Below are positions 10,118 through 22,934 of a stretch of 64,000 bases of DNA, in pieces. This stretch comes from Mercurialis annua (lineage: Eukaryota; Streptophyta; Magnoliopsida; Malpighiales; Euphorbiaceae): positions 11,100,501 to 11,164,500 of the forward strand of contig NC_065576.1 in NCBI RefSeq assembly GCF_937616625.2, read 5' to 3'. The notes beneath the pieces were generated by a model. The model was given only the letters and a program-made list of their open reading frames with translations. It did not search any database and was not told the origin of the DNA. The position numbers and the translations under genes were made by a program. Each line of letters opens with the position of its first letter. Position 1 is the stretch's first letter.

Positions 10118-13100
10118 GTGAGTTTTATGTTATATTTTGCAGCTGTTGCAATTCATTCACATGCATCATCTGTTACTGTTTTTAATGGTACAAACTTCTC
10201 TGAATGGCACGAGCAAGTTGATTTCCATTTAGACTCTATGGATCTCAACATAGCTTTATTAGAAGTTAAGCCCGCTGCTATAACTGATATAAGTAGTGAG
10301 GCTGAGAAGTTACACCTTAAAGCATGGGAACGCAGTAACAGATTATGCCTAAAAAAAATTCGAATGACAATTGTCAACAACATTAAGTCTACTATTCCAC
10401 AAACAGAAAATGCTAAAGAATTTCTAGCATTCGTGGAAGATCGTTTTCGTTCTGCTGATAAGTCTCTCGCTGGTACATTAATGGCAAAGCTCACAACCAT
10501 AAAGTATGATGGGTCAAAGAGTATGCAAGATCATATCATCGAGATGACTAATATCGCAGCAAGACTGAAGTCCTTGGGATTGGCTGTGGAAGATTCCTTT
10601 TTAGTGCAATTTATGTTGAACTCGCTTCCTCCTGAATATGGGCCTTTTCCAATTAATTATAACACTATAAAGGATAAGTGGGATATTAATGAATTGGCTG
10701 GTAGGCTTGTTCAGGAGGAAACGAGGTTAGAAACTCAAAGGAATCACATGGTCAATCTTGTGGGTCAAGGAGCTGAAAAAAGAATGAAAGTCAAAGCCAA
10801 AAAGTTTAAGAAAACCAAAAGGCCGACTAATGTTTCTCAGGCCGAAGAAAAGGAACGAAAGATTGATAGATGTCATTTCTGTAAGAAATAAGGACACTAT
10901 CAGAAAGATTGCTTAAAACGCAAAGCTTGGTTTGAAAAGAAAGGTATCTTTCATTATGCTTCTCCGATTTTCGAATCAAACTTAACTGAAGTTCCTAATA
11001 ATACTTGGTGGCTTGATTCTGGTGCTACTACTCATGTGGCTAATATGTTGCAGGGATTCACTACGATCCAAACTACAAACCCAACAAGTGATTTCCTATT
11101 TATGGGAAATCGCATGAAGGCACCGATTGAAGGAATTGGGACTTATCGTCTAATCTTGGATGATGGCTATCAATTAGACTTATCTGAGACCATTTATGTA
11201 CCTTCAATCAGTAGAAACCTTATTTCTGTTTCTAAGCTAGATGTTTGTGGTTTTAATGGAAAATTTGGATCTTATAGTTTTAGTTTGTTTAAGAATTCTA
11301 GAATTATTGGTTCTGGTTTTCTTGTTAATGGTTTATACAAACTAAAACTTGATAATATTTTTTTTGAATCTTTGCTCGCTGTAAATAGCAGTATTGGTCT
11401 TAAACGTAGCATGATGAATGAAAATTCTGCTTACTTGTGGCATAAACATTTGGGTCATATATCCAAGGAAAGATTACAGAGATTAGTAAAACATGAAATT
11501 CTTCCAAATTTGGATTTTACTAATTTCGAAATATGTGTGGATTGCATTAAAGGTAAGCAAACCAAACATATTAAGAAAGGAGCCACAAGAAGCACTCAGC
11601 TTCTTGAAATAATACACACCGATATTTGTGGACCTTTTGACACTCCGACTATTAATGGAGAAAAATATTTTATCACTTTTATTGATGATTTTTCACGTTA
11701 TGGTTATTTCTATTTGCTTCATGAAAAATCTCAATCAGTTAATGCCCTTGAGACATACATAAAGGAGGTTGAGAGGCAATTAGATAAAAAGGTGAAAAAT
11801 ATAAGATCTGATAGAGGTGGTGAATATTATGGAAAATATAATGAGTCTGGACAGTGTCCTGGTCCATTTGCAAAGCTCCTCGAAAATCATGGCATATGTG
11901 CACAATACACTATGCCAGGCACACCTCAACAAAATGGTGTAGCAGAAAGGCGTAATCGGACTTTAATGGATATGGTCAGGAGTATGATGAGTAACTCCTC
12001 TTTACCCAAATTTTTGTGGATGTATGCTCTTAAAACCGCAACATATTTATTAAATAGGGTTCCTAGTAAGGCAGTTCAAAAGACTCCTTTTGAATTGTGA
12101 ACTGGAAGGAAACCTAGTTTACGACACCTGCATGTTTGGGGTTGTCCAGCGGAAGCAAGAATTTATAATCCACATGAAAGAAAATTAGATTCTCGAACTG
12201 TTAGTGGTTACTTTATTGGTTACCCAGAGAAATCTAAAGGGTGTATATTTTACTGTCCAAAATATAGTCCGAGGATTGTTGAAACCGGAAATGCAAAATT
12301 TATTGAGAATGGTGATGTTAGTGGGAGTAATGAACAACAAAGTATGGAGATAAAGGAAGTTAAAGTAAATGTCCCATTATATATGGATATTCCTTCATCT
12401 ATTACTTTACCGAATATTGTTTCTGATGTTGAAAGAAACAATAATAACATTGAACAACATTCGAATGAAGAACCATCCCATCAAATAACTAACTCACAAA
12501 TGACTATTGTAAATGAACCACAAGAAATAGTAGTAAGAAGATCTCAAAGGGAAAGGAGATCAGCTATTTCAAATGATTATGTGGTATATTTGCAAGAGTC
12601 AGATTTTGAAATTAATGAGGATCTGGTTTCATATTCACAAGCCATTAATAGTGCTGAATCTGATAAATGGATCGATGTTATGAAAGATGAGTTAAATTCT
12701 ATGAAGCAAAACAATGTTTGGAATCTTGTTAAATTGCCATCTGATTGTAAAAGAGTCGGGTGTAAATGGGTCTTTAAGACAAAGCGCGACTCAAAAGGCA
12801 ATATTGAAAGATATAAAGCCAGACTTGTTGCTAAAGTTTATACTCAAAAAGATGGCATTGATTATAAGGAGACATTTTCTCCTGTCTCAAAGAAAGATTC
12901 ACTAAGAATAATTATGGCACTAGTAGCTCATTATGACTTAGAGTTACATCAAATGGATGTGAAAACAGCCTTTTTAAATGGAGATTTAGAAGAGGAAGTT
13001 TACATGGATCAACCTGAAGGTTTTTCCATTGAAGGTGAAAGTCAAATGGTGTGTAAACTTAAAAAATCAATATACGGACTTAAACAAGCTTCCAGACAAT

Positions 13101-14203
13101 GGTATATTAAGTTTAATACCATTATTACATCTTTTGATTTTAAAGAAAATAATTTTGACAGATGCATATATCAAAAGATTAGTGGGAGTAAGTTTATATT
13201 TCTGGTTCTGTATGTTGATGATATTTTGCTTGCTGCTAATGATTTGGGTATAATGTATAAGACTAAAGAATTTCTTGCAAAGAACTTTGAAATGAAAGAT
13301 ATGGGAGAGGCATCCTATGTGATTGGAACAGAAATATTTCGTGATAGATCACATGGATTGTTAGGATTGTCTCAAAAAACATATATTGAAAAAGTTCTTG
13401 AAAAATTCAATATGGATAAATGTTCACCTGGGGTTGTTCCCTTACAGAAAGGTGACAAATTTAGTCTTATGCAGTGTCCGAAAAATGATGTAGAACGAAA
13501 AGAAATGGAATCAATTCCATATGCTTATGTTGTTGGAAGTTTAATGTACTTGCAAACCTGTACTAGACCGGACATTAGTTTCGCGGTTGGTATGTTAGGC
13601 AGGTATCAAAGTAATCCTGGAATTGATCACTGGAAAGCTGCAAAGAAAGTGTTACGGTACCTACAAGGAACAAAGAATTATATGCTCACATATAAAAGAT
13701 CCAATGAACTTGAGGTAATTGGATATTCAGATTCAGATTTTGCTGGATGCATTGATAGTAGAAAGTCCACATTTGGTTATGTGTTTCTATTAGCAGAAGC
13801 AGTAGTATCGTGGAAAAGTGCAAAACGAACTATCATTGCTTCATCCACTATGGAAGCAGAATTTGTAGCATGTTTTGAAGCTACAATTCTTGCATTATGG
13901 ATGCGGAACTTTATTTCAGGACTTGGGGTTGTCGACACCATTACCAGGCCGCTGAAAATTTATTGTGATAATTCCGCAGCAGTGTTCTTCTCTAAAAATG
14001 ACAAATACTCGAAAGGTACCAAACATATGGAATTAAAGTATTTTGTTGTTAAAGAGGAGATTCAGAAACAAAGAGTGTTTATTCAACAGATTAGTACTGA
14101 ATTTATAATTGCGGATCCTTTAACGAAAGGTCTACAACCAAAATTATGTAAGGAACATGTTCTAAAGATGGGTCTTGGTTGTAATGATGATGAGGATAAT
14201 TGA
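10118..14203 (+). pseudogene. copia gag-pol polyprotein with two nonsense codons
   Basis: One reading frame of 1361 codons, open except for TAA at 10889-10891 and TGA at 12098-12100. In order it encodes: Gag with a UBN2-type core (about codons 20-230) and a CCHC knuckle cut by the first stop; protease with DSG at codons 300-302; the GAG-pre-integrase HHCC region (LWHKHLGH...CVDCIKGK); the integrase core with HTD, RSDRGGE and [15 protein letters not shown] with YVDD at codons 1032-1035; and RNase H (SWKSAKRTIIASSTMEAEF). Products would form the virus-like particle and copy and integrate the element. The second stop replaces a Trp codon just after the integrase core. Start is either an ATG at 10118 or, more likely, the spliced LTR exon. 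Both stops make it non-autonomous as it stands. Confidence 0.9.
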
Positions 14204-14537
14204 TTATGTAATAACACTCTGAGCTCTATTATGTGTTTCTGATATACATTGACGATTTCTTGTTTCTTATGTTAGTATACACTAATGATTTAAACGATAA
14301 AGAAGAAAGTCATTTATTTGACATTATCGTGGACCATTATGACATTTTGAATGTATTTAAGTATCGATATGATATAAAAAATTCTAAGTGTTGTAGTATA
14401 TGGAAGGAAATGTTCGATTAAATAGGACATAACCGCCATAACTCACATTGAACGATTTTCATATTATATATTATGATGAAATCATGAAGAGATTAATCAT
14501 TATAAATACAATAAATTTTTATTAATTTTAATTAGAC

Positions 14538-14549
14538 CAAGTGGGAGAA
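14538..14549 (+). other. polypurine tract of inner copia
   Basis: CAAGTGGGAGAA immediately before the 3' LTR, the expected plus-strand primer position. The preceding 14204-14537 is the 3' untranslated region and is conserved in the inverted outer copy. Confidence 0.8.
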
Positions 14550-15205
14550 TGTTAGAAAATTATATATTTTTCATGTTAGAAAAATATGTGTCAAATGGAC
14601 AATGCATTATGTCTTAATATGACACATTAGGCATTAAGGTGTCAAATATACAATATAAATTTGACACATTATGCATTAAGTGTCATGCATTTAAACATTC
14701 ATTTGACACCTAATTATGGTCTAATTAAATTAATATAAATTATTATGATGTGGATTAATCTCATCCGTTGATTTGGTTATGTGATGGACGTACTAGATTG
14801 AATTGAAATGTCTATATATAGCATGAACTTTGGTCCTCTCTCTACCACCAAAAACACAACTCTAACTCCATCTAAAAGAGAGTGATTAAGAAATTAAGGG
14901 TTAAGGGAGAGAAATCAATTTTCACTCATGGCTTCAAATGAAAATTCTCTTGGAAATTCAAGTAAGTTTTCTATCAATATTTATTTACGGTATTATGAAA
15001 TTATTTAGTTTTAAAGATCCTTAGGTTTATGCTAATGATGTCTTGTTCATGCAAAATATAGCAAGTCGTATTATGCGGTTAATTACATTTAGTTAAATTC
15101 TGTCTAAGGAGGTCGGTACTTAAGCGGTCCGCTTGTGACCCTCCGATTTTTCCTGGGGATTTTTCTACTGTAATTATATTTGACATAATACGTGACTCGT
15201 ATAAT
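14550..15205 (+). repeat. 3' LTR of inner copia, last 18 bp missing
   Basis: It matches the 5' LTR through ...GACTCGTATAAT and then switches to CTTTTGATATATG, the reverse complement of RT sequence from the outer element. The junction shares TAAT with both parents, a possible microhomology. Confidence 0.88.
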
Positions 15206-18200
15206 CTTTTGATATATGCATCAATTAAGATCATTTTTTTAAATCAAAAGATGTATTAATGGTATTAAATTTAATATACCATTATTGTGAAATTTATTTA
15301 AGTTTATATATTGATTTTTAAACTTTTTGATTGATTTGATTCATTCCACACACTTTTTGACTTTCACATTCCATGGAAAAACCTTTGGGTTGATCAATGT
15401 AAACTTCCTCCTCTAAATGGCCATTTATAAAGATTATTTTCACATTCATGATGTAAACTCCAAAGTCATAAGGAGCTACTAGTGGAATAATCTTTCTTTG
15501 TGACAGAAGATAATTCTCTTTATAATCAATGCTAATTTTTAAGTATAATCTTTAGCAAAAAGTTTGACTTTATATCTTTTATTATTGCCTTCGAGTCGTG
15601 TTTTGTCTTAAAAACACATTTATATCCGACTCTTTTACAATTTGGTGGCAATTTTAAAAGATCCCAAACAATATTTGCTTCATAGATTTCAACCCATCTT
15701 TCATAGAATTGATTCATTAATCATATTTAAAACTATTAATGGCTTGTGAGTATGAAACCGGATCATCATTAATTTCCACATCTGACTCTTGCAAATATAC
15801 CACGTAATCATTTGAAATAGCTGATCTCCTTTCCCTTTGAGATCTTCTTACTGCTATGTCTTGTGGTTCATTTACATTAATCATATGTGAGTTAGTTGTT
15901 TGATGGGATGGTTCTTCATCCGAGAATGTTGTTCAATGTTATTATCATATCTTTTGACATTTAGGAACAACATTCAACAAAGTAATGGATCAAGGAATAT
16001 TCATATGTAATGAAACATTTACCTTAATTTCCTTTATCTCCATACTTTGTTTTTCATTACTCCCACTAACATCACCATTCTCAAAAAATTTCATTTTCGG
16101 TTTCAATAATTCTCATATTATATTTTAAATAGTAAAATATGTACCCTTTAGATTTCTCTAGGTAACCAATAAAGCAACCTCTAACAATTCGAGAATCTAA
16201 CTTTCTATCATGTGGATTATAAATTCTTGCTTCCGCTGGACAACCCCAAACATACAGGTGTCGCAAACTAGGTTTCCTTTCAGTTCACAATTCAAAAGAA
16301 GTCTTTTGAACTACCTTACTAGGAATCCTATTTAATAAATATGTTGCGGTTTTAAGTGCATACATCCACAATAATTTGGGTAAAGAGGAGTTACTCATCA
16401 TACTCCTAACCATATCCATTTAAAATCTGATTATTGCCTTTCTGCAACACCATTTTGTTGAGATGTGCCTAACATAGTGTATTATGCACATATGTAATAA
16501 CTTTCGAGGAATTTTAAAAATGGACCAAGACACTTTCCAGACTCATTTTATTTTCTATAATATTCACCACTTCTTTTATATCTTATATTTTTCACCTTTT
16601 TCTCTAATTGTCTCTCAATCTTTCTTTATGTATGCCTAAAGAGCATTACTGATTGAGATTTTTCATGAAGCAAACAGATTTACCATAATGTACATCAATA
16701 AAAGTGATAAAATATATTTCTTCATTAATAGTCGGAGTGTCAGTATTAGTGTGTGTATAATTTTAAGAAGCTGAGTGCTTCTTGTGGCTCTTTTATTGAA
16801 ATATTTGGTTTGCTTAACTTTAATGCAACCCACACATATTTCAAGATCAATAAAATTCAAATTTGAATATATGATCCAAACGTTTATGCCACAAATACGC
16901 AGAATTCTTCATTCATTATGCTACTTGTAAGTCCAATACTGCTGTTTATAATGAGCAAGGATTCATCAACAATACCATCAAATTTTAGTTTGTATAGATC
17001 ATTAATAAGAAAATTAGAATTTAATAAATCTAAAATTCTTCAACAATCTAAAATTATTAGATCGAAATTTGCCATTAAAACTACAAACGTCTAATGCAAA
17101 AACAAAATTAGGTTTCCACTGATTGAATGTACATAATTGGTCTCCGATAAGTCTAATTGATAGTCATTATTCAAGATTAGACAATGAGTCCCAATTTATT
17201 CGATCGATGTCTTTATGCAACTTTTTATAAATAGAAAGTCACTAATTGAGTTTGTAGTTTGGATTGTAATAAATCCTTACATCATATTAGCCACATGAGT
17301 AGTAGCACCATAATCAAGCCAGCAAGTATTATTAGGAACTTTAGTTAAGTTTGATTCGAAAATCGGAGAAGCATAATGAAAGATACCTTTCTTTTCGAAC
17401 CAAGCTTTGCGTTTTAAGCAATCTTTCTGATAGTGTCATTCTTTCTTGCAGAAATGACATCTATCATTCTTTCGTTCATTTTCTTCGGCCTGAGAAACAT
17501 TAGACGGCCTTTTGATTTTCGTTAGCATTTTTTGTTTGTGGAATAGTAGACTTAACGTTGTTGGCAATTGTCATTCAAAAAAAAACTTTAAACATAATCT
17601 ATTACTGCGTTCTCATGCCTTAAGGTATAACTTCTTAACCTTACTACTTAAATCAATAATAGTAGCGGGTTTAACTTCCAATAATGCTAAGTTGAGATCC
17701 ATGGAGTTTAAATGGAAATAAACTTGCTTAAGTAATTATCCAGAGAAGTTTGTACCATTAGTGACAGTAATAGATGATGCATGTGAATGAATTGCAACAA
17801 TCGAATTTCTAATATAAAGCTCACAATTAATATAGATTCAGTAAAAAAATTCATAAAGTAGTTCTTCTTTGGGTAGATACTACAACATACTTTAAATTAT
17901 ATATATTCATAAAATAGGTCTCCTTTGGGTAGACACTACAACATACATTAAATACCATATATATAAACATAATGGATATTTATCACATTTTAATTAAATA
18001 TATTTACCATCTTTGGATAATTAAATATATTTAACAACAATAATAATATATCCCAATATCGTTCAACAATCATAAAATAATAATTTATCTTTGGATAAAT
18101 TCTTATCTTTTATCGATTATCAAACATTATACATTATTATGGTATTTTCATCATTATAATACATTATAGTTTAAGTTACTTTGATAACTTTAAACTATAC

Positions 18201-18555
18201 ATGTAAAGTTCATTCTAGTTTAAGTTACTTTGATAACTTTAAACTATATACGGAAAATTCATTTTAGTTTAAATTACTTTGATAACTTTAAACTATATAC
18301 GTAAAATTCATTCTAGTTTAAGTTACTTTGGTAACTTTAAACTATAACAATTAATACATTTATTTTACATATAAAATGCATGTAAATTATAATTCATTAT
18401 TCTCATCATAAACCAAAAATTAAATTAAATTACTATCATGAACTTTATGTTTTATATGTAAATTCAACCATAAATTCATAAACCTATCAATTATATATAA
18501 ATCTATTATGTACAGAAATTATTTAGTTTTTTCAACCATGCGCTCTGATACCACT
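15206..18555 (-). pseudogene. outer copia leader, gag, protease, integrase and partial RT
   Basis: Minus-strand counterpart of 9506 to about 13175 of the inner element. Recognisable blocks are RT N-terminus (15206-15720), integrase C-terminus (16081-16270), GAG-pre-integrase (16660-16860), protease and zinc knuckle (about 17290-17470) and gag (to about 17815), then the leader repeats and primer site. About 400 bp of the middle of gag are deleted near 17525. Stops and frameshifts are frequent. A stop also breaks its zinc knuckle, one codon away from the stop in the inner element, so the two are independent. RT breaks off at 15206. Confidence 0.82.
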
Positions 18556-19289
18556 TGTTAGATAATGCAAACAATTATACGAGTCACGAATTATGCCAAA
18601 TATAATTACAGTAGAAAAATTCCCAGGAAAGATTGGAGGGTCACGAGCGGACCCCTTAAATACCAACCTCCTTATACATAATTTTAACTATATGTAATTA
18701 ACCGCATAATACAACTTGCTATATTTTGCATTAACAAGACATCATTAACGTAAACCCTAAGGATCTTTAAAACTAAATAATTTCATAATACTGTAAATAA
18801 ATATTGATAGAAAACTTACTTGAATTTCCAAGAGAAATTCCGCTTGAAGCCATTAACGAGAAATTGATTTCTCTCCCTTAACCCTTTAATTTCTTAATCA
18901 CACTCTTTAGATGGAGTTAGAGATGTGTTTTGGTGTGGTAGAGAGAGGACCAATTTCCATTCTATTTATAGACATTTTAATTCAATCTGGTACGTCCATC
19001 ACATAACCAAATCAACGGATGAGGTTAATCCACATAATATTAATTTTTATTAATTTAATTGGACCACAATTATGTGTCAAGATGTGGGTTAATTATATGA
19101 CACCTATATACATTATGTGTCAAATATACATTGTATATTTGACACCTTGATCATAATGTGTAAATAATACATTATATACTTGACACTTAATCAATGATGT
19201 GTCAAGTTATATAATGATGTTTTAACACCTTAATTATTATGTATATTTGTGTTAACTTAAGCACACTATCACTTAATTATTTTCTAACA
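18556..19289 (-). repeat. 5' LTR of outer copia, complete
   Basis: 734 bp, TGTTAG...CTAACA. On the minus strand it carries TATA (CTATAAATAG), ATG and GTAAGT donor in the same arrangement as the inner LTR. A GTTAC duplication follows. Confidence 0.9.
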
Positions 19290-19294
19290 GTTAC

Positions 19295-21684
19295 ATGTTC
19301 TTTGACCGGAAAAGAAACATTTCTGTCAAAAAACGCAATCTCTACCAAAAGAGATACCCACTTGGCAAGTGCATGGGCCACCTGATTACAAGTTCGGTTC
19401 ACAAAATGAAAGCTCACCTCACACTCCTCACAATTAGCTAAGCAATCATCAATCAGAATTTGTAGATAATCAGATGCTTCACAGAGGTTACAAAGTGTGT
19501 TCGCCACAACAAGAGCATCCATCTCGCACCAGACTTTGTCAAAACTAAGGGTTCTAGCAAGGTTCAGACCAAAGTTAATAGTCTTAACTTTTGCAATTTC
19601 TGCGTTAATGCAGCCATGCAAGATTGAAACACCACTTCGGATCACTGAACCTGCAGAATTTCTGCAAACAGCACTTAACACTGAGTAATTCCTTTCCAGC
19701 GACACCGCTGCATCGGAGTTTAAATTCAAACATATAGGAGATGGAGGAGCCCAGGTCCGAGTACCTGCGCTACTTGTTTCCATCCCCTTCTCATCAGTGT
19801 TAGCATGCTTAAGGATTGAAGGTATACATTTGAATAACATCGGCGGGGGTAGTCGCTGGTTCTCGAAAATAACACTGTTGCAATCTTTTCAAATCAAGCA
19901 CAAAGACACAAAGAAGATTTGGGGATCCCCCCACTTCAACGTAATAAACATAAGCGTTGGCCACTCCGGAGGAGTCCTGTTTTGGTATATATCTACCCTC
20001 AGACTCAGCGGTGACAGCAGCCATATAGCCTTGAACAACTTCAAACTCTTTCAGATAGTGAAGCAATGTTTCCTCTTCACTATGGCATCTCGGGAAAAGA
20101 GTAAAAATCGAAACCTTTTTTGACAAGATTGACATTACATGCGAGAGTGTTATGGCCGATAAACCAAAGGAAATGTTTAACTTTCGGGGGAATCGATAAT
20201 TTCCATATATTATTCCAAATTCTTGCATTGGAGTTATCGTTCGACGGGCTATCTACATCTCTTCTCACTATATCAGCAGTAAGATAATACACTGATTTAA
20301 TCGTAAAAATTCCCATCTTATTATGTGGCCATGACAGTTTATCCATAGGCATTCGATTATTGATTGAGATCTGTAAGATGTTGGCTACATCATCTTTTGA
20401 AAACACTTGTTTAATTCTATCTGAATCCCATCTTCCGTTAACTTCATCAATAAACATATTAACTCGACAATCAATTGGCATATTAGGCGCCCCAACCGGC
20501 TTCATAAAGCTCTCATTAGTTATCCAATTATCAGTTTTTTATAAACTGATCAACCATTACCTATTCGCCAAGCAAGTCCCGAAGTAGGCGCCTTCCTTCC
20601 CTCTAAGTTACTTTTTCATATAAAGATTGATCTTCAATTAGCATTATCCTTGAGAACATCTGTGGATGGGTAGTACTTGGCCCGAAAGACTTTGCTACAA
20701 AAAGATTTCATGTTCTGAAATAATCTCTATGCTTGTTTTGCCAACATCACCATATTAAAAGCTCAAAGATTCTTGAAACCTAAACCCCCGTGCTTCTTGG
20801 ACTTGCAAATAGTATCCTAATTAACCCACAAAATTTTCAGTTTATCCTTCGTTCCTCTCCACCAAAACCTGGATATAGAACTTTACAAATCGTTGTCAAT
20901 TGAAATGACTAACGCAAAGAAGCTCATTATGCATGTGAGTATAGATTGGGCTATGGATTTCATCAAGACTTCCCTCCCGGCTAGACAAAAATTTCTCCTT
21001 CCACCCAAAAATTCTTTTGTAAAGCCCATCCGAACGAATGAAAAAATAGGCTTCTTTGATTCCTATCATCAATGGCATCCCGAGATACTTCTGAAAACAC
21101 TAGACCACCGGCACCTCCATTATGTTAACAATATCAGCTCGGGAATTACTTATTGTGCCAAAACTAAACATCTTAAATTTCTCAAAATTGACCATTTGCC
21201 CATGAGCATTCTCATATCTCCTGACAACCTCCTTCAAGTTCCTTCACTCTCAGACATTACCCTTTGCAAAACGTATGATGTCGTCTGCAAAAAATAGGTG
21301 ATTAATGGTGGGACCACCTCTACAAACCTTTCCACCTGTCAACATACTTTCACTCAATCCCCCCCCTCTCAAAAGAGCCGAAAAGTCTTTTGTGTACAAA
21401 AGGAACAAATACAGAGATAACGAGTCTCCCTGCCTCATACCGCATTGATGGTAAATCAGCCCATGCGGCATCCCATTTATCATAACTGAAAACGACACCG
21501 ATTGGATACAACACATAATAAGAAAGATAAAATGTTTGGGAAATGCCATATTCCTCATAACCCCCTCTATGAAGCTCCACTCCACTCTATCTTAGGCTTT
21601 GCTCATATAAGGTTTGATCGCCACTAAATCCCACTTGCCTTGAGATGTTTTTGCCATCAAATGAAACATTTCAAAAGCCACATA
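19295..21684 (-). pseudogene. LINE ORF2 relic: RT, zf-RVT, RNase H
   Basis: On the minus strand, from high to low coordinates: RT (KWDLVAIKPYMSKA...DRVEWSF near 21580-21660; MRQGDSLS and FADDI near 21270-21450), the RT thumb (YLGMPLMIG...GWKEKFLS near 21000-21080), zf-RVT (WKLSIPPKVKHFLWFIGHN near 20170), and RNase H (LNLNSDAAV..., EMDALVVANTL, NQVAHALAKW; 19310-19740). Stops and frameshifts occur, but long stretches stay open (188 and 141 codons), so it is moderately old. The copia insertion cuts its last codons and a CACTA element cuts the RT N-terminus. Confidence 0.85.
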
Positions 21685-22934
21685 CACTAAAAGAAAACAG
21701 TCGATTAGCGACGAATTTTAGCTCCGTATTTGAAATCTGCTGCTAAAATCTTTTTAGCGATGAATTTTGAATCCGTATTTCCATCGCTAAAATTGGCGGG
21801 ATGAACCCCGCAAGTTTTCATTCAACTTTTAGCGACATATTGCTAAAAGTAATGCATTTAGCGACATAGTATACCATCCTTCGCTAAATGCATTACGTTT
21901 AGCGACGGATCCCAAAATTTGTCGCTAAACATATTATTTTTTATTTAGAAAACAATTATTAGTTAAAAAAAATTATTTATTAAAAAAGAAAAAGAGGTCA
22001 ATTATGCCCCTAAGGTTTGGATTTAGGATCAAGTTATCCCTCAAAGTCCGGAAAGGTTCAAATATGCCCCCCACGTCTTAAAAAATGAACAAACAGGCCC
22101 TCCAATTTTGACAATCATGCCTCCAACGTCTCATTTATAAGTCAAAATGGGAGCTTGGTTGTTCATTTTTTAAGACGTTGATGGCACATTTAAACCTTTC
22201 CGAACGTTGAGTGTTTGCGTGATCCTAGAGTTAAACATTAGGGGCATAAATGACCTTTTTCCCTAAAAAATTATTAAAAAAATTATTAATTAAAAAAATT
22301 TATTCATTACAAAATAATTATTTATTAAAAATATAATTATTCACTACAAAATAATTATTTATAAGGGAGTAAAGTGTAAAAGTAAAAATTTGTTGTTTTT
22401 TTAGAACACGTGTTAAAAAACTATTTATTTAAAAATAATATGTATGAAAAAATAATTATTTTATATTGCGGGAGTAAATTGCAGGTATAAATATTAGCTC
22501 CTTTTATTTATATTTTAATATAATATATATATAGATATAGAACAAGAATCTAGTTGGTTAAAATGGAGTTATGCGCGGGGAAACTTGAGGGTTAAATAGT
22601 TTTTGGTGGGAGTAATGGAAGGATGGGTGACCAAGTGGGAAGTTGAGAAGTTCGCAAAAATCGCGAGTTGGTGATGGTAGGCTACGGATTAATTATTATT
22701 TCATTTTACGATTTAATTAAAAATATTAAATTAATTTATTTAATTTTTTTATTAAAAAATTAGCGACGGATTTAAATCTGTAGCTAATTCGTCGCTAAGT
22801 TTTTTTATTCCGTCACTACAAAATTTTGTGACCAGATATTTAGCGACGAACACCCAATGCTTAACGCGTTTAGCGACGAAATTAGCCATTTGGCAACAAA
22901 AAATCTGTCGTTAAATGTTTGTTTTTTAGCAGTG
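21685..22934. mobile_element. non-autonomous CACTA element within LINE RT
   Basis: It begins CACTAAAAGAAAAC and ends GTTTTTTAGCAGTG, with many TAGCGACGRAT subterminal repeats. Removing it restores LINE RT coding (DNVL before, VAFEMFH after), which proves insertion there. The 3-bp flanks (ATA / AAG) no longer match. The interior (about 22550-22690) is the inverted counterpart of about 1930-2050 in the element at 1652-2468. Confidence 0.82.
21984..22262. mobile_element. small inverted-repeat MITE inside the CACTA element
   Basis: The ends AGGTCAATTATGCCCCTAA and (inverted) AGGTCATTTATGCCCCTAA are long complementary arms, with a further internal pair around GTCTTAAAAAATGAACAA / TTGTTCATTTTTTAAGAC. 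No certain target duplication. Confidence 0.6.

Larger units (their letters stand above)
9244..10142 (+). other. predicted intron spanning primer-binding site and leader
   Basis: The donor CAA|GTAAGT in the 5' LTR and the acceptor TATATTTTGCAG|CTG before gag bracket 899 nt. An 11-codon frame from ATG 9210 (9210-9243) plus one base joins exactly into the gag frame at 10143. The outer LTR keeps the same ATG and donor despite several substitutions in between, which suggests the short exon is under constraint. The acceptor in the outer copy is degraded. This is a prediction from sequence only. Confidence 0.5.
8832..15205 (+). mobile_element. inner Ty1/copia element, nearly complete
   Basis: 5' LTR 8832-9505, primer-binding site 9508-9520, gag-pol to 14203, polypurine tract, and a 3' LTR 14550-15205 that lacks its last 18 bases. 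I count 7 differences between the LTRs over about 656 bases, so insertion is recent. The right end abuts reverse-oriented RT sequence of the outer element, and no target duplication survives. Confidence 0.9.
7240..19294 (-). mobile_element. composite copia insertion (outer element, TSD GTTAC)
   Basis: The outermost termini are TGTTAG at 7245 and CTAACA ending at 19289, flanked by identical GTTAC at 7240-7244 and 19290-19294. Both outer LTR pieces are in minus orientation. The element therefore inserted once into the LINE, in minus orientation. Inside it now holds a second copia element (8832-15205) and an inverted block (7465-15205). Confidence 0.85.
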
